Of a DNA stretch of 24,836 nucleotides, positions 7,358 to 16,054 are shown piece by piece. The DNA comes from Helicobacteraceae bacterium (GTDB lineage: Bacteria > Campylobacterota > Campylobacteria > Campylobacterales > Helicobacteraceae). The position numbers and the translations under genes were made by a program. The notes under the pieces are model-generated. The model worked only from the letters and a program-made list of their open reading frames with translations, had not been told where the DNA came from and did no database searches. The stretch lies in contig JARHYY010000004.1 in the NCBI GenBank assembly GCA_029258405.1, positions 1 through 24,836 on the forward strand, written 5' to 3'. Position 1 is the stretch's first letter. Each line of letters starts with the position of its first letter.

Positions 7358-8659
7358 TTATGATTTTTGTGCTGTTTGTTCTGGCTTAATAATAGCCCAT
7401 GATTTCAATATATCCACAGCACCTTTAAGCTGTATATCATCCATTAAGTTTTCTGTGCTTATTGTGTCCTTCTTATCATTTTCTGCTTGAGAATCCTTTG
7501 ATTGTGGTGTAACTTTTTCAAGCTCGTTTTCTAAATGTTGTTTTAAATCTGATTCTTTAATGCTAAAACTATCATCTTCCTTAGGTGCTTTACCCGGGTA
7601 TATAGTAATATCTGGTGTTACCCCTAAAGCCTGTATAGTTCTCCCACTAGGAAGAAAGTATCGTGCTATGGTAAGCCTCAAGCCTTCAGATTTTTCAAGA
7701 GGTAAGATAACCTGAACACTCCCTTTACCAAAGCTCTTTTCTCCAACTACAATTGCTCTTTTATGGTCTTGCAATGCTCCAGCAACAATTTCACTTGCAC
7801 TTGCACTCCCTCCATTAATGAGCACAACCATAGGGATATTTTCATAAGGGCTATTTGCTGTTGCTTTAAATTCAATATTCTCTTCTTTTTCGCGTCCTTT
7901 TTGTGAAACAATAACACCATCAGAAAGAAAAATATCAGAAAGATCAACTGCTTGATCAAGCAAGCCACCCGGATTGCTCCTTAAGTCTAGCACAATGCCT
8001 TTTACCCATTTATTCGCTTTTTTAAGCTCTTCTTTAACACGGTTGCTCATGTTGCGATTAAAAGAGCTTACCCGTATATATAAAAAATCTGTCTCTTCTA
8101 TACGCTTTGCTCGCACAGTTTCAATTTTTATAATATCTCTTGCTATGTTAAATACCAAAGGCTTTTGTTCATTTTTGCGAACAATAGTAAGCTGAACTTG
8201 TGAATTTGGTTCTCCACGCATTAAATCAACCGCATCATCAATGGCTATATTCAGTGTGCTCTGTTCATTGATTTTAAGAATAATATCCCCGCTTTTTAAG
8301 CCTGCTTTTTCCCCGGGGCTCCCATCAATTGGCGAAACAATTGTTAATGCCCCATCTCTTACGCTAATGGTAATTCCAATGCCTCCAAATTCCCCGCTTG
8401 TTTGGATTTTCATATCACTAAATTTTCTTGCATCTAAATAAGCAGAATGGGCATCAAGATTGCTCAACATTCCATCTATGGCTTTATCAACAATTTCATT
8501 GAAAGTCAATTCATCAACATAGCGCTCTTCAATCATACGCATTACATTACGAAGCTTATTGTAGGCTTCCAAGCGTCCATTGTCATTTTTTTCTTGTTCT
8601 GCCAATAATATATTACTTAGAATAAAGACAAATACTATTGATTTTAATATTAATCGCAC
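7358..8659 (-). CDS. ctpA: C-terminal processing peptidase, S41 family
   Basis: This is a periplasmic carboxyl-terminal protease, which trims or degrades envelope proteins. It has a signal peptide (about 1-20, MRLILKSIVFVFILSNILLA), a PDZ domain (about 90-165, GGIGITISV and AGLKSGDIILKIN), and an S41 catalytic core. The Ser is S287 in GGSASASEIVAGALQD and the Lys is K312 in GEKSFGKGSVQ; their 25-residue spacing equals that in E. coli Prc. A low-complexity, Lys/Glu/Asp-rich C-terminal tail follows about residue 357. The start is GTG at 8659, with GAGGAG about nine bases upstream. A 116-base gap before the gene leaves room for its own promoter. Substrate is unknown. Confidence 0.95.
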   Translation of the reverse strand: MRLILKSIVFVFILSNILLAEQEKNDNGRLEAYNKLRNVMRMIEERYVDELTFNEIVDKAIDGMLSNLDAHSAYLDARKFSDMKIQTSGEFGGIGITISVRDGALTIVSPIDGSPGEKAGLKSGDIILKINEQSTLNIAIDDAVDLMRGEPNSQVQLTIVRKNEQKPLVFNIARDIIKIETVRAKRIEETDFLYIRVSSFNRNMSNRVKEELKKANKWVKGIVLDLRSNPGGLLDQAVDLSDIFLSDGVIVSQKGREKEENIEFKATANSPYENIPMVVLINGGSASASEIVAGALQDHKRAIVVGEKSFGKGSVQVILPLEKSEGLRLTIARYFLPSGRTIQALGVTPDITIYPGKAPKEDDSFSIKESDLKQHLENELEKVTPQSKDSQAENDKKDTISTENLMDDIQLKGAVDILKSWAIIKPEQTAQKS

Positions 8660-8731
8660 GATTCTTTCTCCTCATTATTCCATTGTCTTAAAATATTTGA
8701 ATGCTTTTTGCTCTTTACTGCATAACGGTAC

Positions 8732-8737
8732 ATTTTA
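8732..8737 (-). promoter_or_regulatory. Possible -10 box upstream of ctpA
   Basis: The minus strand reads TAAAAT here, 72 bases before the ctpA GTG, in the 116-base gap after the membrane-protein gene. No good -35 was found. The gap is otherwise featureless and AT-rich. Confidence 0.25.
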
Positions 8738-8775
8738 TCTCAAATATGAAAACAATAAGTTAAAACTACTTTCAA

Positions 8776-9282
8776 TCAATGCCTTAATGTGCCTAATGAC
8801 ATAATTCGGCTAGCAAATAAACCCACTAGGGATAATAGCGCTATTTCAAATACCCAAACAGATTGCTTGTGCAAGCTATTAAAATGTGATTGTGCTAAGA
8901 CATTTTCTCCTTGTTTTTGAAGTTCTACAACAGCTGGGGTGTAGTATAGGGTAAAAAGTAAAATGCTAATAACAGCAATTCCTCCAAAAATAATAAAGCG
9001 TTTTTTTGAATGGGTACTTGAATAGGCAAATAATTCATAGAGCGTTACAAAAGCCGCAATAAAAGTGAGTATATACCCCCCTCTTATGAATATTTCTGTC
9101 ATAATTAAACCTGATTGAAATTGTGAGAGTATGGTTCCATCACTGATATAATTATGAGCATAAAATATCACAGGTGCTACTAGCACACCAAGGCTAATAA
9201 TAACCCCACACCCAAAAGCCAACATAAAAAGATAAAGAATAGTAATAAACTGTGGTAAAATTTGAGTGATGCGAGAAAACAT
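8776..9282 (-). CDS. Four-helix integral membrane protein (DUF4149/TMEM205-like)
   Basis: The 168-residue product has four predicted membrane helices, at about residues 13-41, 66-86, 94-113 and 143-160. The first contains GCGVIISLGVLVAPVIF and the loop before the last holds QSHFNSLHKQSVWVFE. The overall pattern, with a HFxxLHxxS-type motif, resembles the DUF4149 (TMEM205-like) family, whose function is not known; the match is from memory. AAGGA is five bases before the ATG, and the gap to dxs is 13 bases, so it is probably cotranscribed with dxs. In H. pylori the gene after dxs is lepA, so this position varies between species. Confidence 0.7.
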   Translation of the reverse strand: MFSRITQILPQFITILYLFMLAFGCGVIISLGVLVAPVIFYAHNYISDGTILSQFQSGLIMTEIFIRGGYILTFIAAFVTLYELFAYSSTHSKKRFIIFGGIAVISILLFTLYYTPAVVELQKQGENVLAQSHFNSLHKQSVWVFEIALLSLVGLFASRIMSLGTLRH

Positions 9283-9295
9283 AAAATTCCTTAAA

Positions 9296-11170
9296 TTATT
9301 CTAAGATTTTATTCATAAGAGAGAATATATCAATATTGAGCAAATATTCAATTTCTTCTGTCTTTCCATGTGGTATAAATACATCAGGAAATTCCAAGGA
9401 AGTGATATGAATATTTTGTGCTTCTGGGGTGTGCATCTGCCATTCTAAAAGAGCGCTTGCAACCCCTCCTACACAGCTATTGTCGCTTAAAACAAACCAT
9501 TTTGTGTAATTTTTATTTATCAATGATTCAAGCAATGCACAATCAAGCGGTTTAAGAAAACGCAAATCAACAAGGGCTGGAATATCTTCTCCTTTTTCTT
9601 TGAGTGCTTGTATAACCTTATATCCTCTACCTACACCATTTCCATATCCAATAAGTACTTTATTAGTGTTACCTTCTAGTAAGATTTCTCCTTTACCATA
9701 TACTATGGGGGTAGGATTAAAAACATCATCAGACAGTATAAAACTTTTTCTTGGATATCGAAACGCTATGGGACCTTCATTAAAATTTGAAGCAAAAACA
9801 GTCATGCAAGAGAGCATCGCATTACAATAAGGTGCCATAAGAGTAAAATTTGGTACGATTCTTAAAAAAGCTACATCAAAAACACCCTGATGTGTTTCTC
9901 CATCTTCTCCAACAATGCCTGCCCTATCTATAGCAAAACGAACAGGAAGGGACATAATGCCAACATCATGGATAATTTGATCAAATGCTCTTTGTAAAAA
10001 AGTTGAATAAATAACAACAAAGGGCTTAAGTTTTTCTTTCGCTGCTGCTGCCATAGAGGTTACTCCATGTGCTTCTGCAATAGCCACATCCCAAAAACGA
10101 TGAGGAAAAGCTTTTATAAGTGTATCTAGCCCTGTTCCACTGGGCATAGCAGCTGTAATACCCACAATATGCTCATCTTTTTGAGCAAGATTGTATAATG
10201 TATCTGAAAAAGCTTTTGTAGGGCTTATATGTTGAGTGCTATGGAGTGCTTTGCCGCTATTAATATCAAATGGTGAAACTCCATGCCATATTTCATGCTG
10301 CCCTTCAGCAATTTCATACCCCTTTCCTTTAATGGTTTGCGCGTGAATAACGATGGGCTTTTTAAGGTTCTTAGCAATATGGAGCGATTCTATAATTTCT
10401 TTTAAATTATGCCCATCAATAGGACCAATATATTCCAAGCCCAACTCTTCAAAAATCAAACCGGGCGTTATTAATTTAAGTGATTCTTCAAAACGCTTAG
10501 CAAGATAGGTAGCCCCATCAGGAAGTTTTTTAAATAGAGGTTCGAGTTTTGATTTTACAGTTTGAAAAAAATTGCCCGCTATAGCTTGAGAGAGATATTT
10601 ACTAATAGCTCCAATAGGTTCAGCAATGCTCATCTCATTATCATTAAGTATGATGATTAAAGGGTATTTTCTATCCCCTAACTCATTGAGTGCTTCATAG
10701 CAAAGCCCCGCAGAAAGAGCACCATCGCCTATAAGAACTATAGGGATTTTATGCTCTTTTTTTATAAAAATAGATTTTGCTGCACCTACAGCAAGAGAAA
10801 TGGAAGTTGAGCTATGCCCAGCTATGAAATAATCATGCAAACTTTCTGAAGGCTTTATAAAACCACTAATACCATTGGTTTGCCTTAAGCCTTCAAAATC
10901 TTTCCAACGCCCTGTAAGAAGCTTGTGAGCATAAGCTTGATGGGAAACATCAAATATAAAAGGATTATGCAAAGAATCAAATACATGGTGCATAGCTACA
11001 ATAAGCTCTGTTGCCCCCAATGTCGAACTTAAATGCCCACCATTTTTAGAAACAACCTCTAATATCCGCTCTCGTATATCTTGGCAGAGCACTATGAGCT
11101 CTTCTATGCTTTTATTCTTTATATCTTGAGTGTTAGGATATGTATAGGGAATATTTTTGCTTATATTCAC
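9296..11170 (-). CDS. dxs: 1-deoxy-D-xylulose-5-phosphate synthase
   Basis: Dxs condenses pyruvate and glyceraldehyde 3-phosphate with thiamine diphosphate, the first step of the MEP isoprenoid pathway; it also feeds thiamine and pyridoxal synthesis. Length is 624 residues. Key parts are GGHLSSTLGATEL with H46, DVSHQAYAHKLLTGR (74-88), the ThDP/Mg motif starting at GDG 148-150 and closing at LNDN (175-178), the catalytic Glu E366 in AIAEAHGVT, and DRAGIVGEDGETHQGVFD (415-432). The start is GTG, whose G overlaps the last base of the fliH TAG stop; AGGGGGA lies just upstream. Dxs follows fliH in C. jejuni and H. pylori too. Confidence 0.97.
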   Translation of the reverse strand: MNISKNIPYTYPNTQDIKNKSIEELIVLCQDIRERILEVVSKNGGHLSSTLGATELIVAMHHVFDSLHNPFIFDVSHQAYAHKLLTGRWKDFEGLRQTNGISGFIKPSESLHDYFIAGHSSTSISLAVGAAKSIFIKKEHKIPIVLIGDGALSAGLCYEALNELGDRKYPLIIILNDNEMSIAEPIGAISKYLSQAIAGNFFQTVKSKLEPLFKKLPDGATYLAKRFEESLKLITPGLIFEELGLEYIGPIDGHNLKEIIESLHIAKNLKKPIVIHAQTIKGKGYEIAEGQHEIWHGVSPFDINSGKALHSTQHISPTKAFSDTLYNLAQKDEHIVGITAAMPSGTGLDTLIKAFPHRFWDVAIAEAHGVTSMAAAAKEKLKPFVVIYSTFLQRAFDQIIHDVGIMSLPVRFAIDRAGIVGEDGETHQGVFDVAFLRIVPNFTLMAPYCNAMLSCMTVFASNFNEGPIAFRYPRKSFILSDDVFNPTPIVYGKGEILLEGNTNKVLIGYGNGVGRGYKVIQALKEKGEDIPALVDLRFLKPLDCALLESLINKNYTKWFVLSDNSCVGGVASALLEWQMHTPEAQNIHITSLEFPDVFIPHGKTEEIEYLLNIDIFSLMNKILE

Positions 11171-12015
11171 TACTGTCCCCCTTCCAATATGGAACGCTTA
11201 AGGTTTTCAAAGCGAGAGGCAATAGTTCCATCAAGGTTTCCACTATCACTAATAACAACAACACCTCCTCGAGCTATTGCCTTATCTGCTTGAAGCTTAA
11301 CCCTTTCATCGCTATCAAATCGCTTGAGCAACAAGGCATAATCTTGTGGATTGAGCTTAACAAGAATCTTTGTAGCCTCTTTAAGCGTTTCTAAAAGCTT
11401 TTTTGATAATGTGAGTGCTATGCTCCCGCTATCAGCAGAAACTTCTTTAGCTATTACTTCTTTAGCTATATCAATGGCAATCAAGCTTAAATCCTTTTCG
11501 ATGTCTTCTATTTGTTTTTCTACTTTCAATGAAGTCTCTGCAAGGTGTGTAATAGAATCTGCAAATGCTTGAAGCTGTCTATCTATCTCTTCTTGAAGTT
11601 GGGCTTTAGCTTTTTCTTCTCCTTCCTTAATGCCTTGAGCCTTAGATTCTTCTTTGGCTTCTCTTAATATTTTTTCCATTTCTTCTTGCTGTCTATCAAG
11701 TTGAGATTGTACTGCTTCTAGTGATTTTGCTAAACCATCACTTCTTTCTAAAAGTCTCTCTATGAGCTCTGCCTCAATTCCACTTATAACTTGTGGTGGT
11801 GGCACTTGGGCGGCAACTTCTTGTTGAGCTACTTCATCATGTTGTGCTTCTGTATTCTCATGAATAGGCAATGAATCATCTGATGATTCTGTTTTTTGCT
11901 GTGATTTTAGCACAGAAACATCTTCAATTTCTAATGCTTTAAATTGATATTTTTTTATATCATGCCGATTATGTTTGTCAATTGCTATGACATTTTCTTG
12001 TTGTAAATTATTCAA
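11170..12015 (-). CDS. fliH: Flagellar assembly protein FliH
   Basis: FliH is the peripheral stator of the flagellar type III export ATPase FliI and binds its N-terminus. The product (281 residues from the chosen start) has a low-complexity acidic/Gln-rich N-terminal third, then a long coiled coil with SQLDRQQEEMEKILREAKEE and GIKEGEEKAKAQLQEE, and a conserved C-terminal domain with LIAIDIAKEVIAKEV and ILVKLNPQDYALL. I chose the TTG at 12015 because AAGAGGA sits five bases upstream and MNNLQQENVIAIDKHN resembles the H. pylori start; it overlaps the fliG stop by 8 bases. The open frame extends to a TTG at 12036 (288 residues) without as good a ribosome site. Confidence 0.88.
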   Translation of the reverse strand: MNNLQQENVIAIDKHNRHDIKKYQFKALEIEDVSVLKSQQKTESSDDSLPIHENTEAQHDEVAQQEVAAQVPPPQVISGIEAELIERLLERSDGLAKSLEAVQSQLDRQQEEMEKILREAKEESKAQGIKEGEEKAKAQLQEEIDRQLQAFADSITHLAETSLKVEKQIEDIEKDLSLIAIDIAKEVIAKEVSADSGSIALTLSKKLLETLKEATKILVKLNPQDYALLLKRFDSDERVKLQADKAIARGGVVVISDSGNLDGTIASRFENLKRSILEGGQ

Positions 12016-13033
12016 CCATATCCTCTTGTTCACCAATTTGAATCACGCCTTGCTCTGCAAGAGCTTGTACGACTTCTACTATTTTTCTTTGAGCACTTTC
12101 TACATCTTTTACGCGTACAGCACCTAAAAATTGCATTTCTTCAATAAACTGCTCGCCCGCTCTTTGGGACATATTGGACATAAACTTTTGTTTCAGTTCT
12201 TCAGGTGCAGATTTAAGAGCTAAAGTAAGCTCCTTTTTATCAACAGTTTTAAGAATTTCACGAATAGCAGCATTATCAAGCTTTTCTATATCTTCAAAAG
12301 TGAACATCATTTCTTTAATATCATTAGCAAGCTGCTCATCAATTTGCTCGATATAAGCTATGGTTGCTTTTGCTGCCTTTTGTCCTAGTCTGTTAAATAC
12401 TTCAGCAACAGCTCTAGGTCCTCCAACTTCAACTTTGTAACTTGTGAGTGATTCTAATTTATTTTCAAGCACGGTAGAAACCCTTTTAACAACATTAGGA
12501 GAAATATCCCCCAGATTTGCCATACGAATGGCAATTTCTGCTCTTAAATCATCAGTAAAGTAACTCAATGTTTCTGCTGCATTTGTTGGATCCATATGAG
12601 CAAGAATAAGAGCGATAGTTTGCGGATGCTCATTAATGATAAAATCTGCAAGTTGCTGAGGACGAATTTTAGAAAGATAAGAAAAGTTTTGTGCTGATTG
12701 CATTGATTTTGCTAATTTATCTAAAACTTTTTTAGCTTCCTCTGGACCTAAAACACGATAGAGAATCTCTCTTGCATATTCTAAACCGCCCGCAGCAATA
12801 TATTGATTTGATTGAAATATAGCATAAAATTCTTCTAAAATAGAAGTAGCTATAGGTTTGTCTATGCCTGTATTTTGGGCAATATATTTTGATATTTCTG
12901 TAATGCACTCTAAATCAAGACGAGCAAAAATATCAGCAGCTAAATCATCACCCACTTGCAAGAGGAGTATGGCAATTTTTTCTGCCATACTCATTTCATC
13001 ATATTGTGCTTGTTGTCGTGGTGTTAATGCCAT
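12008..13033 (-). CDS. fliG: Flagellar motor switch protein FliG
   Basis: FliG forms the upper part of the C-ring, binds FliF and interacts with the stator MotA, transmitting torque and direction switching. The 341-residue protein shows the three-domain pattern: an N-terminal FliF-binding domain, EHPQTIALILAHMDP (135-149) in the middle domain, the MFxF hinge MFTFEDIEKLDN (243-254), and a C-terminal torque domain with the charged helix ending EQFIEEMQFLGAVRVKDVE. The gap to fliF is 9 bases and contains AAGGGGGA as ribosome site. Confidence 0.97.
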   Translation of the reverse strand: MALTPRQQAQYDEMSMAEKIAILLLQVGDDLAADIFARLDLECITEISKYIAQNTGIDKPIATSILEEFYAIFQSNQYIAAGGLEYAREILYRVLGPEEAKKVLDKLAKSMQSAQNFSYLSKIRPQQLADFIINEHPQTIALILAHMDPTNAAETLSYFTDDLRAEIAIRMANLGDISPNVVKRVSTVLENKLESLTSYKVEVGGPRAVAEVFNRLGQKAAKATIAYIEQIDEQLANDIKEMMFTFEDIEKLDNAAIREILKTVDKKELTLALKSAPEELKQKFMSNMSQRAGEQFIEEMQFLGAVRVKDVESAQRKIVEVVQALAEQGVIQIGEQEDMVE

Positions 13034-13042
13034 TATTCCCCC

Positions 13043-14764
13043 TTATTTTTTTTCTGCTAAAGCCTTACTTTCATCAATGCCAAGCTCATCTCGTACCAAA
13101 GCTTGAAATACGCTAGCAACATCATCTGGTCTCTCTTGCAATAACGCCTTGAGCTTTTCAAGTAGTATATCATATTTTACTTCATCTTCATTTAAGCCTG
13201 TACTAAGACCAAGCTGGTCTTCAACTTTTTTACGCATTTCATTAAGTTTATTGCGACTGTCTTCATCATCATCTTCAAGTCGTATGAGAGATTCAATCTC
13301 TTCATCTTCATCTTCTTGTATTTCAAGCATACGCTCCATAAAAGGAGCAATAACTTTTTTGTAAAATACAAATAAGATAAATGCTACAACAAGATATTTA
13401 AACAAAGGAGCAAATGGACCAAGCAGTTTTTGTGCTGCTAAGATAAATCGTTCAAATGCACTTTTCGGTACATACCCTGCTGTTGTGGCATTAAATTCAA
13501 AATTGCTCACTGTTACTCTATCATCTCTATCTGCATTAAAACCAATAGCCTGACGAACTTGGTTAGCAATTTGTGCCATGGCATCATCACTCAAAGGTAT
13601 ATACTCAAGCTCCTCCATACCTGCATCATTAATATTAACCCTATAATGCCCATCAACAACAACAGCTGCACTCAAGCGTTTCAAAGTGGCAAATTCACCT
13701 TTTATGCTTGCCACCTCTCTATCAATGACATTATTCACTGTGCTTTCTGTTCGCTCATATTTTTCGCGTATATCTTGGTTGTCTAAGCCTTGGACTGGAC
13801 CAATATTGCTCACTGTTCCAGGTACACCGCCAATTTCTTTTGGCTTGTATCCTTCCCTTTTTTCTTCAATGTTTTGTTCGCTTATTACAAAACTATTTGG
13901 ACCATAGCTCTCTTTTGTGCTTTGTTTTTGTGAAAAATCAAATTCAGCTGTTACCTGCGCTACCACTCTATCTCGCCCGCCAATGATTGGAGCAAGCACT
14001 GTAATAATTTTTTCTTCTAAAGCTCTTTCTTCTGCCCTTTTATGGTTTCTTTGCATGGCAGCTGCCTCTTTTGCCCCTGTTAATCCATCATCTTCGCCTA
14101 ATGGCTCACCTTCAGCATTAGTAATTTTTACATTATCAGGGGAAAGGCTTGTAACCGCAGCAGCAGTAAGATTTTTAATGCCTATAATTTGTGCTGGTGT
14201 CAAAGTCATATTTGGTCTTACATGTAGCACAATAGAGGCAGTAGGTGGAACGGCTTGAGATGTAAAAACCGATTCTTTAGGTTGTGCAATTTTTACTATG
14301 GCTTTTTCTACAGGATTAAGGCTTTCTATTGTACGCGTAAGCTCCCCTTCTGTAGCTCTTAAGAGTTTGACTTTTTGATCAAAATCTGTTTCTCCAAATT
14401 GGGGGGTGTTAAATATTTCAAAACCAACTTTAGAGCTTTTAGGAATACCATTGCCAGCCAATATAATTCTTTGCTGATAAACTTGTTCAGCAGGTATGGC
14501 AATAGTGTTTTCCTTGGGTATTTCATAAGGAATTTGATTTTGTTGCAAATGCTGTAATACTAAAGCAGAATCTTGAGGAGAAAGCCCTTCAAAAAGCGTC
14601 ATATATCCTGATGAAGTTTGTTGCGATGGTTTTCCGCTATAAACAAGTAAAAATGCTATAAAAATAGCTAAGGCAACTACTGTTCCTAAGATGGTAAGCT
14701 TTTGCCGTAAGTTAAGCTTTCTATATACGATTTGAATCTGTTTAAAAATTGCCTTGAAATCCAT
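13043..14764 (-). CDS. fliF: Flagellar MS-ring protein FliF
   Basis: FliF assembles the inner-membrane MS ring, the base of the flagellar rod and export gate. It has an N-terminal membrane helix (about 23-43), ring-building motifs in the periplasmic part (TPQFGETDFDQKVKLLRATE, 120-139; GYKPKEIGGVPGTVSNIGP, 305-323), a second membrane helix (about 455-470), and a cytoplasmic tail whose end binds FliG. The tail has a very acidic stretch (EIQEDEDEEIE and LEDDDEDS) encoded by GAT/GAA-type triplets. Length 573 is usual. It begins 17 bases after hisC, without room for much of a promoter, so transcription probably comes from hisC or from within it. Confidence 0.97.
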   Translation of the reverse strand: MDFKAIFKQIQIVYRKLNLRQKLTILGTVVALAIFIAFLLVYSGKPSQQTSSGYMTLFEGLSPQDSALVLQHLQQNQIPYEIPKENTIAIPAEQVYQQRIILAGNGIPKSSKVGFEIFNTPQFGETDFDQKVKLLRATEGELTRTIESLNPVEKAIVKIAQPKESVFTSQAVPPTASIVLHVRPNMTLTPAQIIGIKNLTAAAVTSLSPDNVKITNAEGEPLGEDDGLTGAKEAAAMQRNHKRAEERALEEKIITVLAPIIGGRDRVVAQVTAEFDFSQKQSTKESYGPNSFVISEQNIEEKREGYKPKEIGGVPGTVSNIGPVQGLDNQDIREKYERTESTVNNVIDREVASIKGEFATLKRLSAAVVVDGHYRVNINDAGMEELEYIPLSDDAMAQIANQVRQAIGFNADRDDRVTVSNFEFNATTAGYVPKSAFERFILAAQKLLGPFAPLFKYLVVAFILFVFYKKVIAPFMERMLEIQEDEDEEIESLIRLEDDDEDSRNKLNEMRKKVEDQLGLSTGLNEDEVKYDILLEKLKALLQERPDDVASVFQALVRDELGIDESKALAEKK

Positions 14765-14781
14765 TGTGTCCCCTAGTTATG

Positions 14782-15882
14782 TTAATATGTTTCATAAAAT
14801 TCTTTTAATAGTAACAAGAGCCTTTTATTATGCTCTTGTGTGCCTATAGTAATACGAATAGCATTAATATTATATGAAGCAAGGTTGCGGACAATTACAC
14901 CTTGCGATAAAAGCCATTCAGAAAGTGTTGTGCTATTAACTTTGCCAAGTTTCATAGTTATGAAATTCGCATAAGAAGGTATATATTCTATACCTCTTTC
15001 TTGACAAAAGTCTTCATAACAACCCATTTGTTCAAAACAGTTTTTAAGAGAATATTCTATAAAATCTTGTTCTTTAAGAGCTTGGTTAGCAGCAACAAGA
15101 GAAAGTGTAGTTACATTAAATGGTGGTCGCAATTTATATAAATACTTAATAATCTCTTTTTGTGCAATTCCATAGCCTATACGCATGCCTCCTAACCCAT
15201 AGACTTTGGAAAATGTACCAAGATAGAGTATATTTGGAAATTGCTTGATTATTTCTGTTGGAACAATCTTCATCTTTCTGTCTTTAAAGGCGGCATATTC
15301 TTGATACGCCCCATCAATAACTACTAAAACTTCCGAATCTATCTCTTGAAGAAATTGCACAATGTCATTAACTTCTAATGCTTCTCCTAGTGGGTTATTA
15401 GGAGAGCAAATAAATATAACTTTAGGATTATGCTTTTTATAGAGTGCTTTAAATTCATCAAGATTATGTTGTTCATTTTGTGTGCGTACAATGTTCGCCC
15501 CTATAGCCCTACCATAAATTTCATACATGGCAAAAGTAATTCCAGCCATAAGAATACTATCGTTTTTCTTGCATTTTGCACGAATAGCGAGATCTATCAC
15601 TTGGTCGCTACCAGCTCCAATAATAATTTCTTCAGGAACTACATGAAAATGCTCTGCCAAACTTTTTTTGAGTTCATACATAGAATCATCTGGATAAAAA
15701 TGTACATGCGTAAGAGCATGGAGCATACAATCTCTGACTTTTTGGGCTGTACCATAAGGGTTTTCATTGCTTGCAAGCTTAATGACTTCATGAGCTTTTA
15801 AACAATATTCTCTCACTACAAGTTCTATGGGCTTTCCTGCTTCATATACCTGCAATAAATCTAATGCTTCATTAAATTTCAT
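14782..15882 (-). CDS. hisC: Histidinol-phosphate aminotransferase
   Basis: HisC transaminates imidazole-acetol phosphate to histidinol phosphate with pyridoxal phosphate. It is a class I/II aminotransferase of 366 residues with KLASNENPYG (35-44), GAGSDQVID (89-97), CSPNNPLGE (159-167), the PLP contacts D190 and Y193, the Schiff-base Lys K226 in LGTFSKVYGLGG, and R234 in GMRIGYG. It is the first gene of the leftward run and is followed by fliF, exactly as in C. jejuni. This argues against H. pylori, which has no histidine pathway. A related aromatic aminotransferase role cannot be fully excluded. Confidence 0.93.
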   Translation of the reverse strand: MKFNEALDLLQVYEAGKPIELVVREYCLKAHEVIKLASNENPYGTAQKVRDCMLHALTHVHFYPDDSMYELKKSLAEHFHVVPEEIIIGAGSDQVIDLAIRAKCKKNDSILMAGITFAMYEIYGRAIGANIVRTQNEQHNLDEFKALYKKHNPKVIFICSPNNPLGEALEVNDIVQFLQEIDSEVLVVIDGAYQEYAAFKDRKMKIVPTEIIKQFPNILYLGTFSKVYGLGGMRIGYGIAQKEIIKYLYKLRPPFNVTTLSLVAANQALKEQDFIEYSLKNCFEQMGCYEDFCQERGIEYIPSYANFITMKLGKVNSTTLSEWLLSQGVIVRNLASYNINAIRITIGTQEHNKRLLLLLKEFYETY

Positions 15883-15939
15883 TAACTCTGCTCCACATCA
15901 ATCCCAATAATTTTAAGCATAAAACTTTTTGACGATTTA

Positions 15940-15945
15940 ATTATA
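15940..15945 (-). promoter_or_regulatory. -10 box upstream of hisC
   Basis: The minus strand reads TATAAT, 57 bases before the hisC ATG in the 172-base divergent gap. There is no matching -35 and no extended TGn. Confidence 0.35.
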
Positions 15946-16006
15946 AACGATAATCCCTAAAATTTGCCCTAAATTTTGCAAATTCAAGTAAAACATCAAA
16001 ACAGAG

Positions 16007-16034
16007 TTGCTACAATACACAAATAAGATACAAT
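16007..16034 (+). promoter_or_regulatory. Promoter upstream of the phosphohexomutase gene
   Basis: TTGCTA (16007-16012) and TACAAT (16029-16034) are 16 bases apart, 20 bases before the ATG at 16055. A second TACAAT at 16011-16016 overlaps it and could be used instead. AAGGGA at 16045-16050 is the ribosome site. Confidence 0.35.
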
Positions 16035-16054
16035 GAGTTACAAAAAGGGATATT

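Noticed and set aside
13255..13325. GAT/GAA-type triplet repeats in fliF
   Set aside because: They encode the acidic cytoplasmic tail in frame and are too irregular to be a slipping repeat.
13917..14258. 113-residue open frame antisense to fliF
   Set aside because: fliF is intact on the other strand with clear family motifs. The antisense frame has no recognisable motif and no ribosome site that decides for it.
15430..15801. 123-residue open frame antisense to hisC
   Set aside because: It lies wholly within the well-supported hisC gene and its Cys/Phe/Ile-rich product looks like an antisense shadow.
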